Shown here piece after piece: positions 1 through 7,548 of a DNA stretch of 31,005 bases. The stretch is from Flavobacteriales bacterium UBA6049. GTDB taxonomy: Bacteria; Bacteroidota; Bacteroidia; Flavobacteriales_G; Salibacteraceae. The stretch lies in assembly GCA_002429085.1 (NCBI GenBank), contig DIYR01000144.1:1-31005 (forward strand), given 5' to 3'. The notes beneath the pieces are model-generated. The model worked only from the letters and a program-made list of their open reading frames with translations, did not search any database and had not been told where the DNA came from. Position 1 is the stretch's first letter; each line of letters opens with the position of its first letter. A program made the translations under genes and the position numbers.

Positions 1-280
1 TATCTAACCAATGGTGGTTTTGCAGTACTTCCTGCTACAGCTGTAAATAATGACAATGATTCTACCAACGAGATTCAAGATCTTCAATTGGTCGGTAATG
101 ACTTAAGTATTACTGACAATACTGGAGCTACTACTATTGACCTGACTCCATACTTAGACAATACAGACAATCAGGCCATTTCTAGAAGTAACGATACCAT
201 TTATCTAACCAATGGTGGTTTTGCAGTACTTCCTGCTACAGCTGTAAATAATGACAATGATTCTACTAACGAGATTCAAA
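1..280 (+). repeat. Near-perfect 201-bp-period direct repeat (67 codons)
   Basis: Bases 1–79 match bases 202–280 at 78 of 79 positions. The one difference is silent (acc/act, Thr). The period of 201 bp keeps frame, so each copy adds 67 residues. The repeat probably extends left of the window, because identity is already complete at base 1. Confidence 0.9.
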
Positions 281-1530
281 CTTTAACAAGGAGTAACGAT
301 ACATTATATCTTTCGGATGGTGGGAATGTTGCTTTAGATGACTTAAGCAATTACTGGAGCAGAAACGGGAATCACTTAAACTATAATGACGGATCTGTAG
401 GTATAGGTGAAGCTAATCCAACTACAGGGAGATTGGTTGTTAGAGACACGTTAACAGCAACAAGAACCCGTTCTATAGATCATATTATAACAGCAACAAA
501 TGCTGGAGTTGGTATGAACATCGATTTAACTACTACTGCTGGAGGCACACATACTGCACTTGACGCATCTACAACAGGATCTTCAGGAACTAATATTACA
601 TTGCGTTCTTTGGCAAACGGATCAACAACCAATTACGGGTTTACAACTGCTGCTGGAGTTCCACATAATTTCATTAACAATGTGAACGCTGGTATATATG
701 CCAGAGCAGCTAACTCACCAAATGCCAATGCTGGGGTTTTCGCCATTCTTTCAGGTGGAACTGGTGGTAATCTTAACAATGCTGTAGATGGTGAAGTATA
801 CATAAATGGTGGAGCTGGGTCATTTAACACTGGAGTTCTTGCATACTCAGCGGGAAGTGGTACTGGTGACAACTATGGTGTAGAAGCCTACGCTTTAAAT
901 TCAACTGGAAATAACTATGCTATATATGGAAATGGAACTTCAGGAGCCTCTGGAACTCGATATGCAGGTTACTTTGAAGGTGATGTAGAAATTACAGGTA
1001 ATTTAAATATTGTGGGTAACATTTCTAAAGGTGGTGGAACATTTAAGATTGATCACCCTGTTGATCCTGCAAACAAATACTTAGTTCACAGCTTTGTTGA
1101 AAGCCCAGATATGATGAACATATATAATGGAAACATCACAACTGATGCCAATGGATTTGCTACCGTATCTCTTCCAGATTATTTTGAAGCTACGAATAAA
1201 GATTTCCGTTATCAATTAACTGTTATAGGATCTTTTGCTCAAGCAATCATTAAAGAAAAGGTTAGTCACAATCAGTTTGTAATTCAAACTAACCAACCAA
1301 ACATTGAAGTTTCTTGGCAAGTAACAGGAATTAGAAACGATAACTATTCAAATGCAAATAGAATTCAACCTGTTCAAGAAAAAGAAGCCGAAGACAAAGG
1401 AAAATATCTTCATCCTAAAGCTTATGGGTTAGACGAAAATCAAGGAATCTATTTCAAGCCAGAAAACAAAAAGAAAATAGAAGAGTTAGAAAGACGTAAT
1501 GCTGAAATGGAAAGCGATGAAAAACGTTAA
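1..1530 (+). CDS. Fibre-like repeat surface protein, 5' end outside window
   Basis: The reading frame is open from base 1 (509 residues visible), so the true start lies upstream. A TTG at 88 is inside the repeat and is not a credible start. The N-terminal part is a low-complexity repeat region with motifs such as RSNDTIYLTNGG and RSNDTLYLSDGG. These resemble stalk repeats of Bacteroidota fibre or adhesin proteins. A Gly/Asn/Thr/Ala-rich middle follows (about bases 360–1020). The C-terminal module contains IDHPVDPANKYLVHSFVE and SPDMMNIYNG; from memory it recurs at the end of many bacterial fibre-like proteins, with unknown function. The last 25 or so residues are highly charged and probably helical. 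No T9SS sorting domain or S74 chaperone domain is seen. A surface or extracellular structural role is inferred; no enzymatic motif is visible. Confidence 0.75.
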   Translation, partial: YLTNGGFAVLPATAVNNDNDSTNEIQDLQLVGNDLSITDNTGATTIDLTPYLDNTDNQAISRSNDTIYLTNGGFAVLPATAVNNDNDSTNEIQTLTRSNDTLYLSDGGNVALDDLSNYWSRNGNHLNYNDGSVGIGEANPTTGRLVVRDTLTATRTRSIDHIITATNAGVGMNIDLTTTAGGTHTALDASTTGSSGTNITLRSLANGSTTNYGFTTAAGVPHNFINNVNAGIYARAANSPNANAGVFAILSGGTGGNLNNAVDGEVYINGGAGSFNTGVLAYSAGSGTGDNYGVEAYALNSTGNNYAIYGNGTSGASGTRYAGYFEGDVEITGNLNIVGNISKGGGTFKIDHPVDPANKYLVHSFVESPDMMNIYNGNITTDANGFATVSLPDYFEATNKDFRYQLTVIGSFAQAIIKEKVSHNQFVIQTNQPNIEVSWQVTGIRNDNYSNANRIQPVQEKEAEDKGKYLHPKAYGLDENQGIYFKPENKKKIEELERRNAEMESDEKR

Positions 1531-1541
1531 TCTATAAACAT

Positions 1542-1587
1542 AAAGCAATAAAAAAGCCCTCAGGTATGAGGGCTTTTTTATTGCTTT
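1542..1587. terminator. Bidirectional intrinsic terminator, perfect 21-bp stem
   Basis: Arms 1542–1562 and 1567–1587 are perfectly complementary around a GGTA loop. The GC core GCCCTCA/TGAGGGC is flanked by A6 and T6 runs, so it works in both directions. It sits between the convergent fibre-like gene (ends 1530) and the S41 protease gene (ends 1598). Confidence 0.92.
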
Positions 1588-1597
1588 TCAAATTAGC

Positions 1598-3205
1598 TTA
1601 CAACGACTCTAGCGATGCATTAATAACAGGATCTTTTTGATTCCATATCGGGTAAAAGCCTTCATTATTCCATATAGCTCTGGCAACATAAGCTTTAATT
1701 CTGCGCTTAATCTCAGCTTCACTTTTCCTCGCACCGCTTAAATAGTCAGTAACCCCTCTTTCTGAAGCAAAGTTCTCAAAATCAGAATACAACGCAGGTG
1801 TAAGTTTAAAAGAATTCACAAAATCCTCGCTCGACTCATATGCGGTAAGCTCCTCTCGGTGATGATCTGCATAATTCCAAGCCCAATCATAGATGATACC
1901 ATTGTACACAAGAGCGTTTAAATATGATGATCTACTAGTTGTATCGTAGGGAACAAATACATCAGGAGAAATACCTCCACCTCCATACACTACTTTACCA
2001 CCTTTAGTAGTGTATTTTAGCGTATCATTTACCACTAAGCTATCTTGACTAAAGAATTCTCCATGCTCATAACGTTCATACATTTCTTCATGATACGATT
2101 CTGTCCCATCAGAATATGGTTTCTGAATACACCTTCCTGTTGGCGTATAATATCTTGCAATTGTTAATCTGGTAGCCGATCCATCTGGCCACATGGTTTG
2201 CTCTTGAACTAATCCTTTTCCAAAAGATCTTCTTCCAATAATGTTTCCACGATCATTATCTTGAATCGCTCCCGCAACAATTTCACTAGCACTTGCAGAT
2301 GCTTCGTCAATTAATACCGACACACCAGTATTAAGAAGCAGGTTATTCCCAGTTGCTATAAACTCCTCTCTAGGCCGAGCTCTACCCTCTGTATAAACTA
2401 TCAACTCTCCGGCTGGCAAAAATTCATCTGCAATAGAAACAGCAGCGTCCAAAAAACCACCACCATTTCCTCTCAGATCCAAAATCAACTCCTTCATTCC
2501 ACGCTTCAACAACTTTCTTGAGGCTTCTTCAAATTCTTGATAAGTATTCTTAGCAAAACGGCTGATTTTAATGTATCCAACTTCTTGATTAATCATGTAA
2601 GCAACATCCACACTGTGAATCGGAATCCTATCTCGAACAATGGTAAAGTTCAAACTATCTTCTTTATCTCTCTTTATCGTTACTTGAACTTTTGTTCCCT
2701 TCTCACCTTTCAATAGTTTAAGCACATCACTGTTTCGAATGCCAATTCCAGCTATCAATTCACCCTCTACTTCTACAATGCGATCTCCTGCTCTAATACC
2801 TACCTTTTCTGAGGGGCCTCCTGAAAGAGGAGTTACAACCACTACAGTGTCTTTGCGAATATTAAATTGAACCCCAATTCCTTCAAAATTGCCTTCTAAA
2901 GGCTCATTTAATGCAGCTAATTCCTCTGCTGTTATGTAATAGCTGTGAGGATCTAATTCTTGCAAAATGTATTGAATTGATTGATCAACCAATTCTTTTC
3001 GTTGAACAGAGTCAACATACTCATTATCAATATAACGAATGATTTGTTCTAGTTTCTGTCCTTCGTTAGACTTACTGAACAACACAGATGGCTGCAAACC
3101 AACATCTGATCCAGTTGAGCTCCATTGCAATTTAGAACCTAAATAAAAACCAACCGCAAGACTCCCGAAAAGTACAAGCGGCATATACATGAGCCATTTC
3201 TTCAT
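1598..3205 (-). CDS. S41 family carboxyl-terminal processing protease (CtpA-like)
   Basis: A periplasmic or membrane-anchored serine protease that trims or degrades proteins from exposed C-termini. The ATG at 3205 (535 residues) is preferred over an in-frame TTG at 3229, because it directly starts the signal anchor MKKWLMYMPLVLFG. A PDZ domain occupies about residues 105–185 (GIGVQF, GIRAGDRIVEVEGE). The S41 core follows with LDLRGNGGG (243–250), SASASEI containing the probable nucleophile Ser305, and SFGKG containing the general base Lys330. The 25-residue Ser–Lys spacing matches E. coli Prc. The length fits Bacteroidota CtpA proteins. It is a single-gene unit flanked by terminators on both sides, with a TAnnTTTG element just before the start. 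Its substrate is unknown. Confidence 0.93.
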   Translation of the reverse strand: MKKWLMYMPLVLFGSLAVGFYLGSKLQWSSTGSDVGLQPSVLFSKSNEGQKLEQIIRYIDNEYVDSVQRKELVDQSIQYILQELDPHSYYITAEELAALNEPLEGNFEGIGVQFNIRKDTVVVVTPLSGGPSEKVGIRAGDRIVEVEGELIAGIGIRNSDVLKLLKGEKGTKVQVTIKRDKEDSLNFTIVRDRIPIHSVDVAYMINQEVGYIKISRFAKNTYQEFEEASRKLLKRGMKELILDLRGNGGGFLDAAVSIADEFLPAGELIVYTEGRARPREEFIATGNNLLLNTGVSVLIDEASASASEIVAGAIQDNDRGNIIGRRSFGKGLVQEQTMWPDGSATRLTIARYYTPTGRCIQKPYSDGTESYHEEMYERYEHGEFFSQDSLVVNDTLKYTTKGGKVVYGGGGISPDVFVPYDTTSRSSYLNALVYNGIIYDWAWNYADHHREELTAYESSEDFVNSFKLTPALYSDFENFASERGVTDYLSGARKSEAEIKRRIKAYVARAIWNNEGFYPIWNQKDPVINASLESL

Positions 3206-3209
3206 ATCA

Positions 3210-3217
3210 CAAATGTA
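3210..3217 (-). promoter_or_regulatory. Bacteroidota −7 element TACATTTG upstream of the S41 protease gene
   Basis: TACATTTG on the − strand matches the Bacteroidota −7 consensus TAnnTTTG at every fixed position. It ends 4 nt before the ATG at 3205, so the transcript would be leaderless or nearly so. I see no convincing −33 TTTG at the usual spacing of about 20 bp. Confidence 0.5.
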
Positions 3218-3308
3218 ACCTTCATTCAAGAACGATTATTACCGTTTATCCTGCTGAAATTATGTTTTGAAGAAACGTTTAATAACTATTCATTGTTGCC
3301 AAAAACTA

Positions 3309-3338
3309 AAAAGCAGCTACATAAATGTAGCTGCTTTT
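3309..3338 (-). terminator. Intrinsic terminator after the propeller-protein gene
   Basis: Arms 3309–3321 (AAAAGCAGCTACA) and 3326–3338 (TGTAGCTGCTTTT) are perfectly complementary around a TAAA loop. It lies downstream of the − strand gene ending at 3399 and upstream of the S41 protease gene, insulating the two. The symmetric A/T runs mean it could act on both strands. Confidence 0.88.
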
Positions 3339-3398
3339 CTATTCTTATTTCTAAACTATCAAGATGCGTTGCATCTCTTATCTTGACAATTTCAAAAA

Positions 3399-6300
3399 TT
3401 AGTTGTTCTTCGAAATTCGTATTGTTTGAGATTCTACCCCATCAGTAATCAATAAGATGTAAATACCAGTAGAGAAATCAGATAAGTTCCAGTTTGTTGT
3501 AGGACTTGTTAATGTTTTTGATAACACTACTTGTCCCATAGCATTCATCAACAACCCTTCATATTCTTTTTCAGCATTAAACCCATCAATTTGAAGAGTT
3601 AGATTACCATTCGTTGGATTCGGATATGCTGTAATTTCAGTAACAATTTCTGCATCGACTACTTGATTTTCAACCCCACCAGTCTTGAACATATTTCCTC
3701 CAGTTTTAGCTACTCGAATAGTATATCCGTTGGTACCACTTCCACTTGAACTTAAAACAGGTGCACCAGTAGAGTACCAATAATCAATTCTACCTCTATA
3801 AGACCCCGCTACAAATACATGGTTCGACCCTCCTGCTGCTATTCCCTTGGCATTATGTATAGCACTATTTGAAGATGGATCTTCTGTTACGTTAGCCCAC
3901 ACACCAGAACCATTGTTCTCATAACATGCTACTATCGTATGATTATTCATAAGTGGAGTACCTATTACAGAGTATGGATATGAGCCAATTCCTTGCACAT
4001 CAACACTCGTTCTATTAAACGTACCAGCAAAATAAGCTCGGCTACCATCGTGTGTTACAGCTGTACCATCTGCTGTACCACCAGGAGAGTTGTAGTATCT
4101 AGCCCAACCAGAACTTCCTAGATCAAAACTGGCCGTGTAAGCACTGTAACCACTTAGTGTTGGAAGACTATTTAATGCCCCAAAATCAAACGGATCTCCA
4201 ATTCCTCCTCGGTAACCTCCAGTCATGAAAGGAACTCCAGAGTTCGGATCAACAGCTACTCCCTGTCCACTCATGAAGTAAGTAGCATTTCCAATTTTAT
4301 TGTATACCGTACTGAAGAAAGCACCATTGTCTTCATAAGCTAATAGGTAAGCATCTTGAACGGTACCCGTTGCTGCAGTAAGTAAGTTTCCTGGTGTGAA
4401 GTTTACAGATTTTTCATAATCCCCTATCACCCATAGCATTTCATCTATCTCGTCAAAATCAAGATCATTTACTTCGTTGTTGTACAGACCAAAGTTGTTA
4501 GACGTTATACTAGTTATTAAACCGCCTATACCTGCTCCTGTAGGTGAATACTTAAATATGTAAGACGTATATGGAGAACCACTAGTATTAGGTGATTCAT
4601 TACCGCCTACATAAATATCTCCAGTAGATTTATTAACCGCAATAGCAGAAGCTTTAGTAGATGTATTAGCCACAACTGGATCAACAGATATTACACAACC
4701 ATTAGCCATTTTAAATGCAGCCACATAACCAGTAGATGATCCAGGTGCATTAATTTGTGTTGATACGCAGCCACTTGACGTTGTAAAAATCACGTTACTA
4801 ACGTAATCTCCTGCTATGTATACTACTTCATCATTTTCATCTAATGCAATACTATTCGAGTAGTTGTCTTTACTACCCTTGGTATGTGCTACCCAAATCA
4901 AATCTCCACATGCATCATACTTAGCTACGTAAGATGCAACTTGTGAGCCAACACCAGTATTCATAACGTAATTTGGATTATTACCTCCATCTAACACTGT
5001 TTGATTTATAAAAGTACCCGTAACATATACGTTGTTATTTGCATCAACAGCTACATCATTGTTATGATCTCCTCCATTTGCGTTCATAGTTGTTTGATGC
5101 CATGACGGAGCTGAAGTATTTATAGTAATAGATCCGCAAGCTCCTGGAGAAACACAACCGCCTACTCCGTTCACATAGTAAGTAGTTGTTGACGTTTGAG
5201 AAACGGTAATAGAACTACCAGTTCCAATTGGTGTTCCTCCACAAGAACCAGAATACCATTGCCAATTAGCAGCATCTCCTAAACTTCCACTTGCGGATAA
5301 TGTAACGGTTCCTCCCGAACATACTGAAGCAGAAGACGCTGTTACAGTAGGTGTTGAAGCTGGCGTATTGATCTCAAACATATATGCAGATCCAGCTGAT
5401 AATAAAGTATTGGTAGGAATAGCAGCGTCATCCTCATCTTCGTATAGTGCTCCTATGATTACTTTATCATCCCAAATAGCGGCAGATGAGCCAAATCGAT
5501 CTTGACTTGCTCTATCATTAGGTACTACTTTTTGCATCTGACTCCATCCAGATGAACTCAATCTAAAAATATAGGCAGAGCCTGCCGCACCCATATAATT
5601 GCCTCCAAGCTCATCGTGGCTTTCTATGTAAGCACCTACAACCGCAAATTCTTTTCCTAGAGCTACTGAATGACCAAATCGATCTCCCGCTGTACGATCA
5701 CTAGCATCTAGTTTCTGATCTATTACCCACGTACCTGAAGATTTCTTAAAAACAAAAGCAGAACCAGCAGCTGTCATTGAGTTTAAACCATTTTCATCCT
5801 GATAGTCAGATTTACAACCTACAATAGCATAACTGCCATGCATGTCTACCTGCATTCCAAAGTATTCGTATGTTCCTCGATCTGATGAAGTAACCTTTTG
5901 AATTTCTGACCAAGTACCTCCGCTACGCTCGAACATGTAAGCTGAACCACTATTAGTAAGCATACTGCCTCCACCAGCGTCATGGTCTTCAGAATGTGCT
6001 CCAACAATGGCATTATTACCATATATAGCTACACTAACGCCAAACCAATCATGGGCTTGTCTATCAGAAGCAACCAACTTTTGAACTTGATTCCAAGTGG
6101 TACCGTTAAACTCAAATATGTACGCAGCACCTGAATTAATCACATATGGAGCTCCTGAACCCTGATCATCTCCCCAAGCACCAACAATAATTCTTCTTCC
6201 ACTGAGATCTAAATCATGACCAAATGCTCCTCCAACTTCCCTATCGGAAGCGACTATCTTTTGCATTAATGTCCATACCCCACCTATATTACGATAGATG

Positions 6301-6713
6301 TAAGCTGAACCAGCGTTGTTTACAGTAGTTGTTTCACTTGCATCTTCATCTTCATTTCTAGATGAAATTACCATGAATCCATTATCCATTGAGACAGCAA
6401 AACCAAAATAGTCACCAGTAGTGGGAACTGGTGGATTAATCGTTTGATTAAGAACCCAATTGCAATTGGCATCTTTCTTATACACGTAGGCCCTTCCAGC
6501 ACCAGAGAACCCCCCATAACTCTCGCGAGGAGCCCCTACAACGGCATAATCGCCACTAATACCCACTCCTTCTCCCTGAGAAGAAAATTCACCGTTAACT
6601 TGACGGTTACCTGAAACAAGCTTGTCATTTTCTGTCCAAGTTTGTCCCTGTGTTGTGCCTACGCCTGTAAAGCAGGAAAGTACCAGCATCAACTTCAAAA
6701 AACTCTTTTTCAT
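3399..6713 (-). CDS. T9SS-exported double β-propeller protein (FG-GAP + SBBP-like) with sorting domain
   Basis: A 1104-residue secreted surface protein. A signal peptide spans residues 1–23 (MKKSFLKLMLVLSCF…TQGQ). Residues about 45–447 hold seven FG-GAP-like repeats of about 60 residues, each with a FG-x-x-V/A motif, an acidic (S/N)EDxD-type loop and GSAYxF. Residues about 453–532 are an Ig-like, Cys-containing domain (CSGGTVTLSASG). Residues about 538–1015 hold a second propeller with seven SBBP-like repeats, for example VAVDANNNVYVTGTF. Residues 1027–1104 are a type A T9SS C-terminal sorting domain (ITAYPNPTNG, STGIYILLI). Export through T9SS and surface attachment or release are inferred from that domain. 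No catalytic motif is seen, so ligand or matrix binding is the most likely role. Confidence 0.9.
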   Translation of the reverse strand: MKKSFLKLMLVLSCFTGVGTTQGQTWTENDKLVSGNRQVNGEFSSQGEGVGISGDYAVVGAPRESYGGFSGAGRAYVYKKDANCNWVLNQTINPPVPTTGDYFGFAVSMDNGFMVISSRNEDEDASETTTVNNAGSAYIYRNIGGVWTLMQKIVASDREVGGAFGHDLDLSGRRIIVGAWGDDQGSGAPYVINSGAAYIFEFNGTTWNQVQKLVASDRQAHDWFGVSVAIYGNNAIVGAHSEDHDAGGGSMLTNSGSAYMFERSGGTWSEIQKVTSSDRGTYEYFGMQVDMHGSYAIVGCKSDYQDENGLNSMTAAGSAFVFKKSSGTWVIDQKLDASDRTAGDRFGHSVALGKEFAVVGAYIESHDELGGNYMGAAGSAYIFRLSSSGWSQMQKVVPNDRASQDRFGSSAAIWDDKVIIGALYEDEDDAAIPTNTLLSAGSAYMFEINTPASTPTVTASSASVCSGGTVTLSASGSLGDAANWQWYSGSCGGTPIGTGSSITVSQTSTTTYYVNGVGGCVSPGACGSITINTSAPSWHQTTMNANGGDHNNDVAVDANNNVYVTGTFINQTVLDGGNNPNYVMNTGVGSQVASYVAKYDACGDLIWVAHTKGSKDNYSNSIALDENDEVVYIAGDYVSNVIFTTSSGCVSTQINAPGSSTGYVAAFKMANGCVISVDPVVANTSTKASAIAVNKSTGDIYVGGNESPNTSGSPYTSYIFKYSPTGAGIGGLITSITSNNFGLYNNEVNDLDFDEIDEMLWVIGDYEKSVNFTPGNLLTAATGTVQDAYLLAYEDNGAFFSTVYNKIGNATYFMSGQGVAVDPNSGVPFMTGGYRGGIGDPFDFGALNSLPTLSGYSAYTASFDLGSSGWARYYNSPGGTADGTAVTHDGSRAYFAGTFNRTSVDVQGIGSYPYSVIGTPLMNNHTIVACYENNGSGVWANVTEDPSSNSAIHNAKGIAAGGSNHVFVAGSYRGRIDYWYSTGAPVLSSSGSGTNGYTIRVAKTGGNMFKTGGVENQVVDAEIVTEITAYPNPTNGNLTLQIDGFNAEKEYEGLLMNAMGQVVLSKTLTSPTTNWNLSDFSTGIYILLITDGVESQTIRISKNN
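5373..6581 (-). repeat. Seven FG-GAP-like repeats of about 60 residues
   Basis: Seven successive units run from the DYAVVGAP region to GSAYMFEIN. Each carries the pattern (F/Y)G-x(4)-hydrophobic, (V/I)(I/V)GA, an acidic D/E-rich loop, AGSAYxF and W-x(3)-QK-x(4)-DR. Seven copies is the usual number for a closed integrin-α-like propeller. Confidence 0.85.
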
Positions 6714-7266
6714 AAGTAATTGGTTTTAGATTAAATATGTGATTAGAAAAATTACGTAGTGAAAAAGGTGGCTGACTACTAAATTGGAAATCAATGCGGT
6801 GAGAACGCTTCGTGTAGTTTTGACTGGGGATTAAATCTGTAGAGAAAGTTTTTGGCTTAATAGACATAAGTAGAAACAGGTCAGTTTTTGGCTAATTATT
6901 AAAAGTGATGTGGGATTCGAGGTGGTTATTCTCCTATAAAAGTAACCATATTATCCAATTACCACATAAACTCACTGAAATTAAACTCTTTCCAAAAAGA
7001 AAAAGCTTTCTTACTTTAATTAATAGACAAATAGGCCACAAACTGCCTCCGTTGTTTTTTCTCATCATGAAATAATCTCGAAAAGAAATTTGCTTTCTAC
7101 CGAATTTACCCACCCATTGCATGAGTGAACTCTTTAGGTTTCAAATTCGAAGATTACAATGCACAATTACGTGTATTGCATCTGATCGACTTAAGGCAAC
7201 AACTAATACTTAGTTAAAAAGAGCTTACAAGAAAAGCGAGGAAGAAATTCATGAAGAGAGAAATAA
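6714..7266. other. Gene-free AT-rich stretch between the propeller gene and tRNA-Leu
   Basis: I find no credible coding region here. A 62-codon − strand frame at 6934–7122 has no domain or start signal and is probably chance. The stretch should carry the promoter of the propeller gene, but no perfect TAnnTTTG element lies near its start. An 11-bp direct repeat AGTTTTTGGCT occurs at 6847–6857 and 6883–6893 (36 bp apart). Confidence 0.6.
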
Positions 7267-7300
7267 AAAAAGCAGTTACTTACGTAAGTAACTGCTTTTT
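7267..7300 (-). terminator. Terminator of the tRNA-Leu gene
   Basis: A perfect 34-bp palindrome centred between 7283 and 7284, with arms AAAAAGCAGTTACTTAC and GTAAGTAACTGCTTTTT. On the − strand it follows the tRNA 3' end after only 4 nt and ends in a T5 run. Confidence 0.88.
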
Positions 7301-7304
7301 GTTG

Positions 7305-7386
7305 TACCCGGGGCGGGAATCGAACCCGCACTCCCGAAAGAACTGGATTTTGAATCCAGCGCGTCTACCAGTTCCGCCACCCGGGC
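7305..7386 (-). tRNA. tRNA-Leu (anticodon CAA)
   Basis: Read on the − strand, the sequence begins GCCCGGGTGGCGGAACTGG and folds as a class II tRNA. The acceptor arm is GCCCGGG/CCCGGGT with a G1:U72 wobble, and the discriminator is A73. The anticodon stem is CTGGA/TCCAG with loop TTCAAAA, giving anticodon CAA, which reads UUG. A long variable arm (about 13 nt) and the T arm GCGGG-TTCGATT-CCCGC follow. The 3' CCA is not encoded, because the next bases are CAAC. The gene stands alone with its own promoter and terminator. Confidence 0.95.
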
Positions 7387-7405
7387 GTTCCTTGTAAAAG
7401 GTGGG

Positions 7406-7413
7406 CAAAAGTA
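7406..7413 (-). promoter_or_regulatory. −7 element TACTTTTG of tRNA-Leu
   Basis: TACTTTTG on the − strand is a full TAnnTTTG match. It ends 19 nt before the mature tRNA 5' end, leaving room for a short leader. No well-spaced −33 TTTG was identified. Confidence 0.5.
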
Positions 7414-7496
7414 GTCAAATTTTGATAGCTATTTAGATTTTGACTTTAGTAATTCGTGATTCCTAGATCTTTTCATTGTTTCCAATTCGCTAATTG

Positions 7497-7528
7497 TTTG
7501 TACAAGTGGTATTTATTTGGTTAATTTG
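7497..7528 (+). promoter_or_regulatory. Probable prs operon promoter (TTTG–20 bp–TTAATTTG)
   Basis: TTTG at 7497–7500 is followed after exactly 20 bp by TTAATTTG at 7521–7528. This is a one-mismatch version of the Bacteroidota −7 box TAnnTTTG at the expected spacing. It lies 20 bp upstream of the prs ATG. Confidence 0.55.
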
Positions 7529-7548
7529 CACCCCTTTTTGAGAGGAGT

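Noticed and set aside
633..872. 79-codon − strand frame within the fibre-like gene
   Set aside because: Shadow of the Gly/Asn/Ala-rich coding sequence on +. It has no independent start or domain support.
6625..6867. 80-codon − strand frame overlapping the start of the propeller gene
   Set aside because: It overlaps the signal peptide region of the well-supported propeller gene in another frame and has no protein-like features.
6934..7122. 62-codon − strand frame in the gene-free stretch
   Set aside because: No start signal, no domain, and composition (W/F/I/L-rich, basic) looks like translated non-coding AT-rich DNA.
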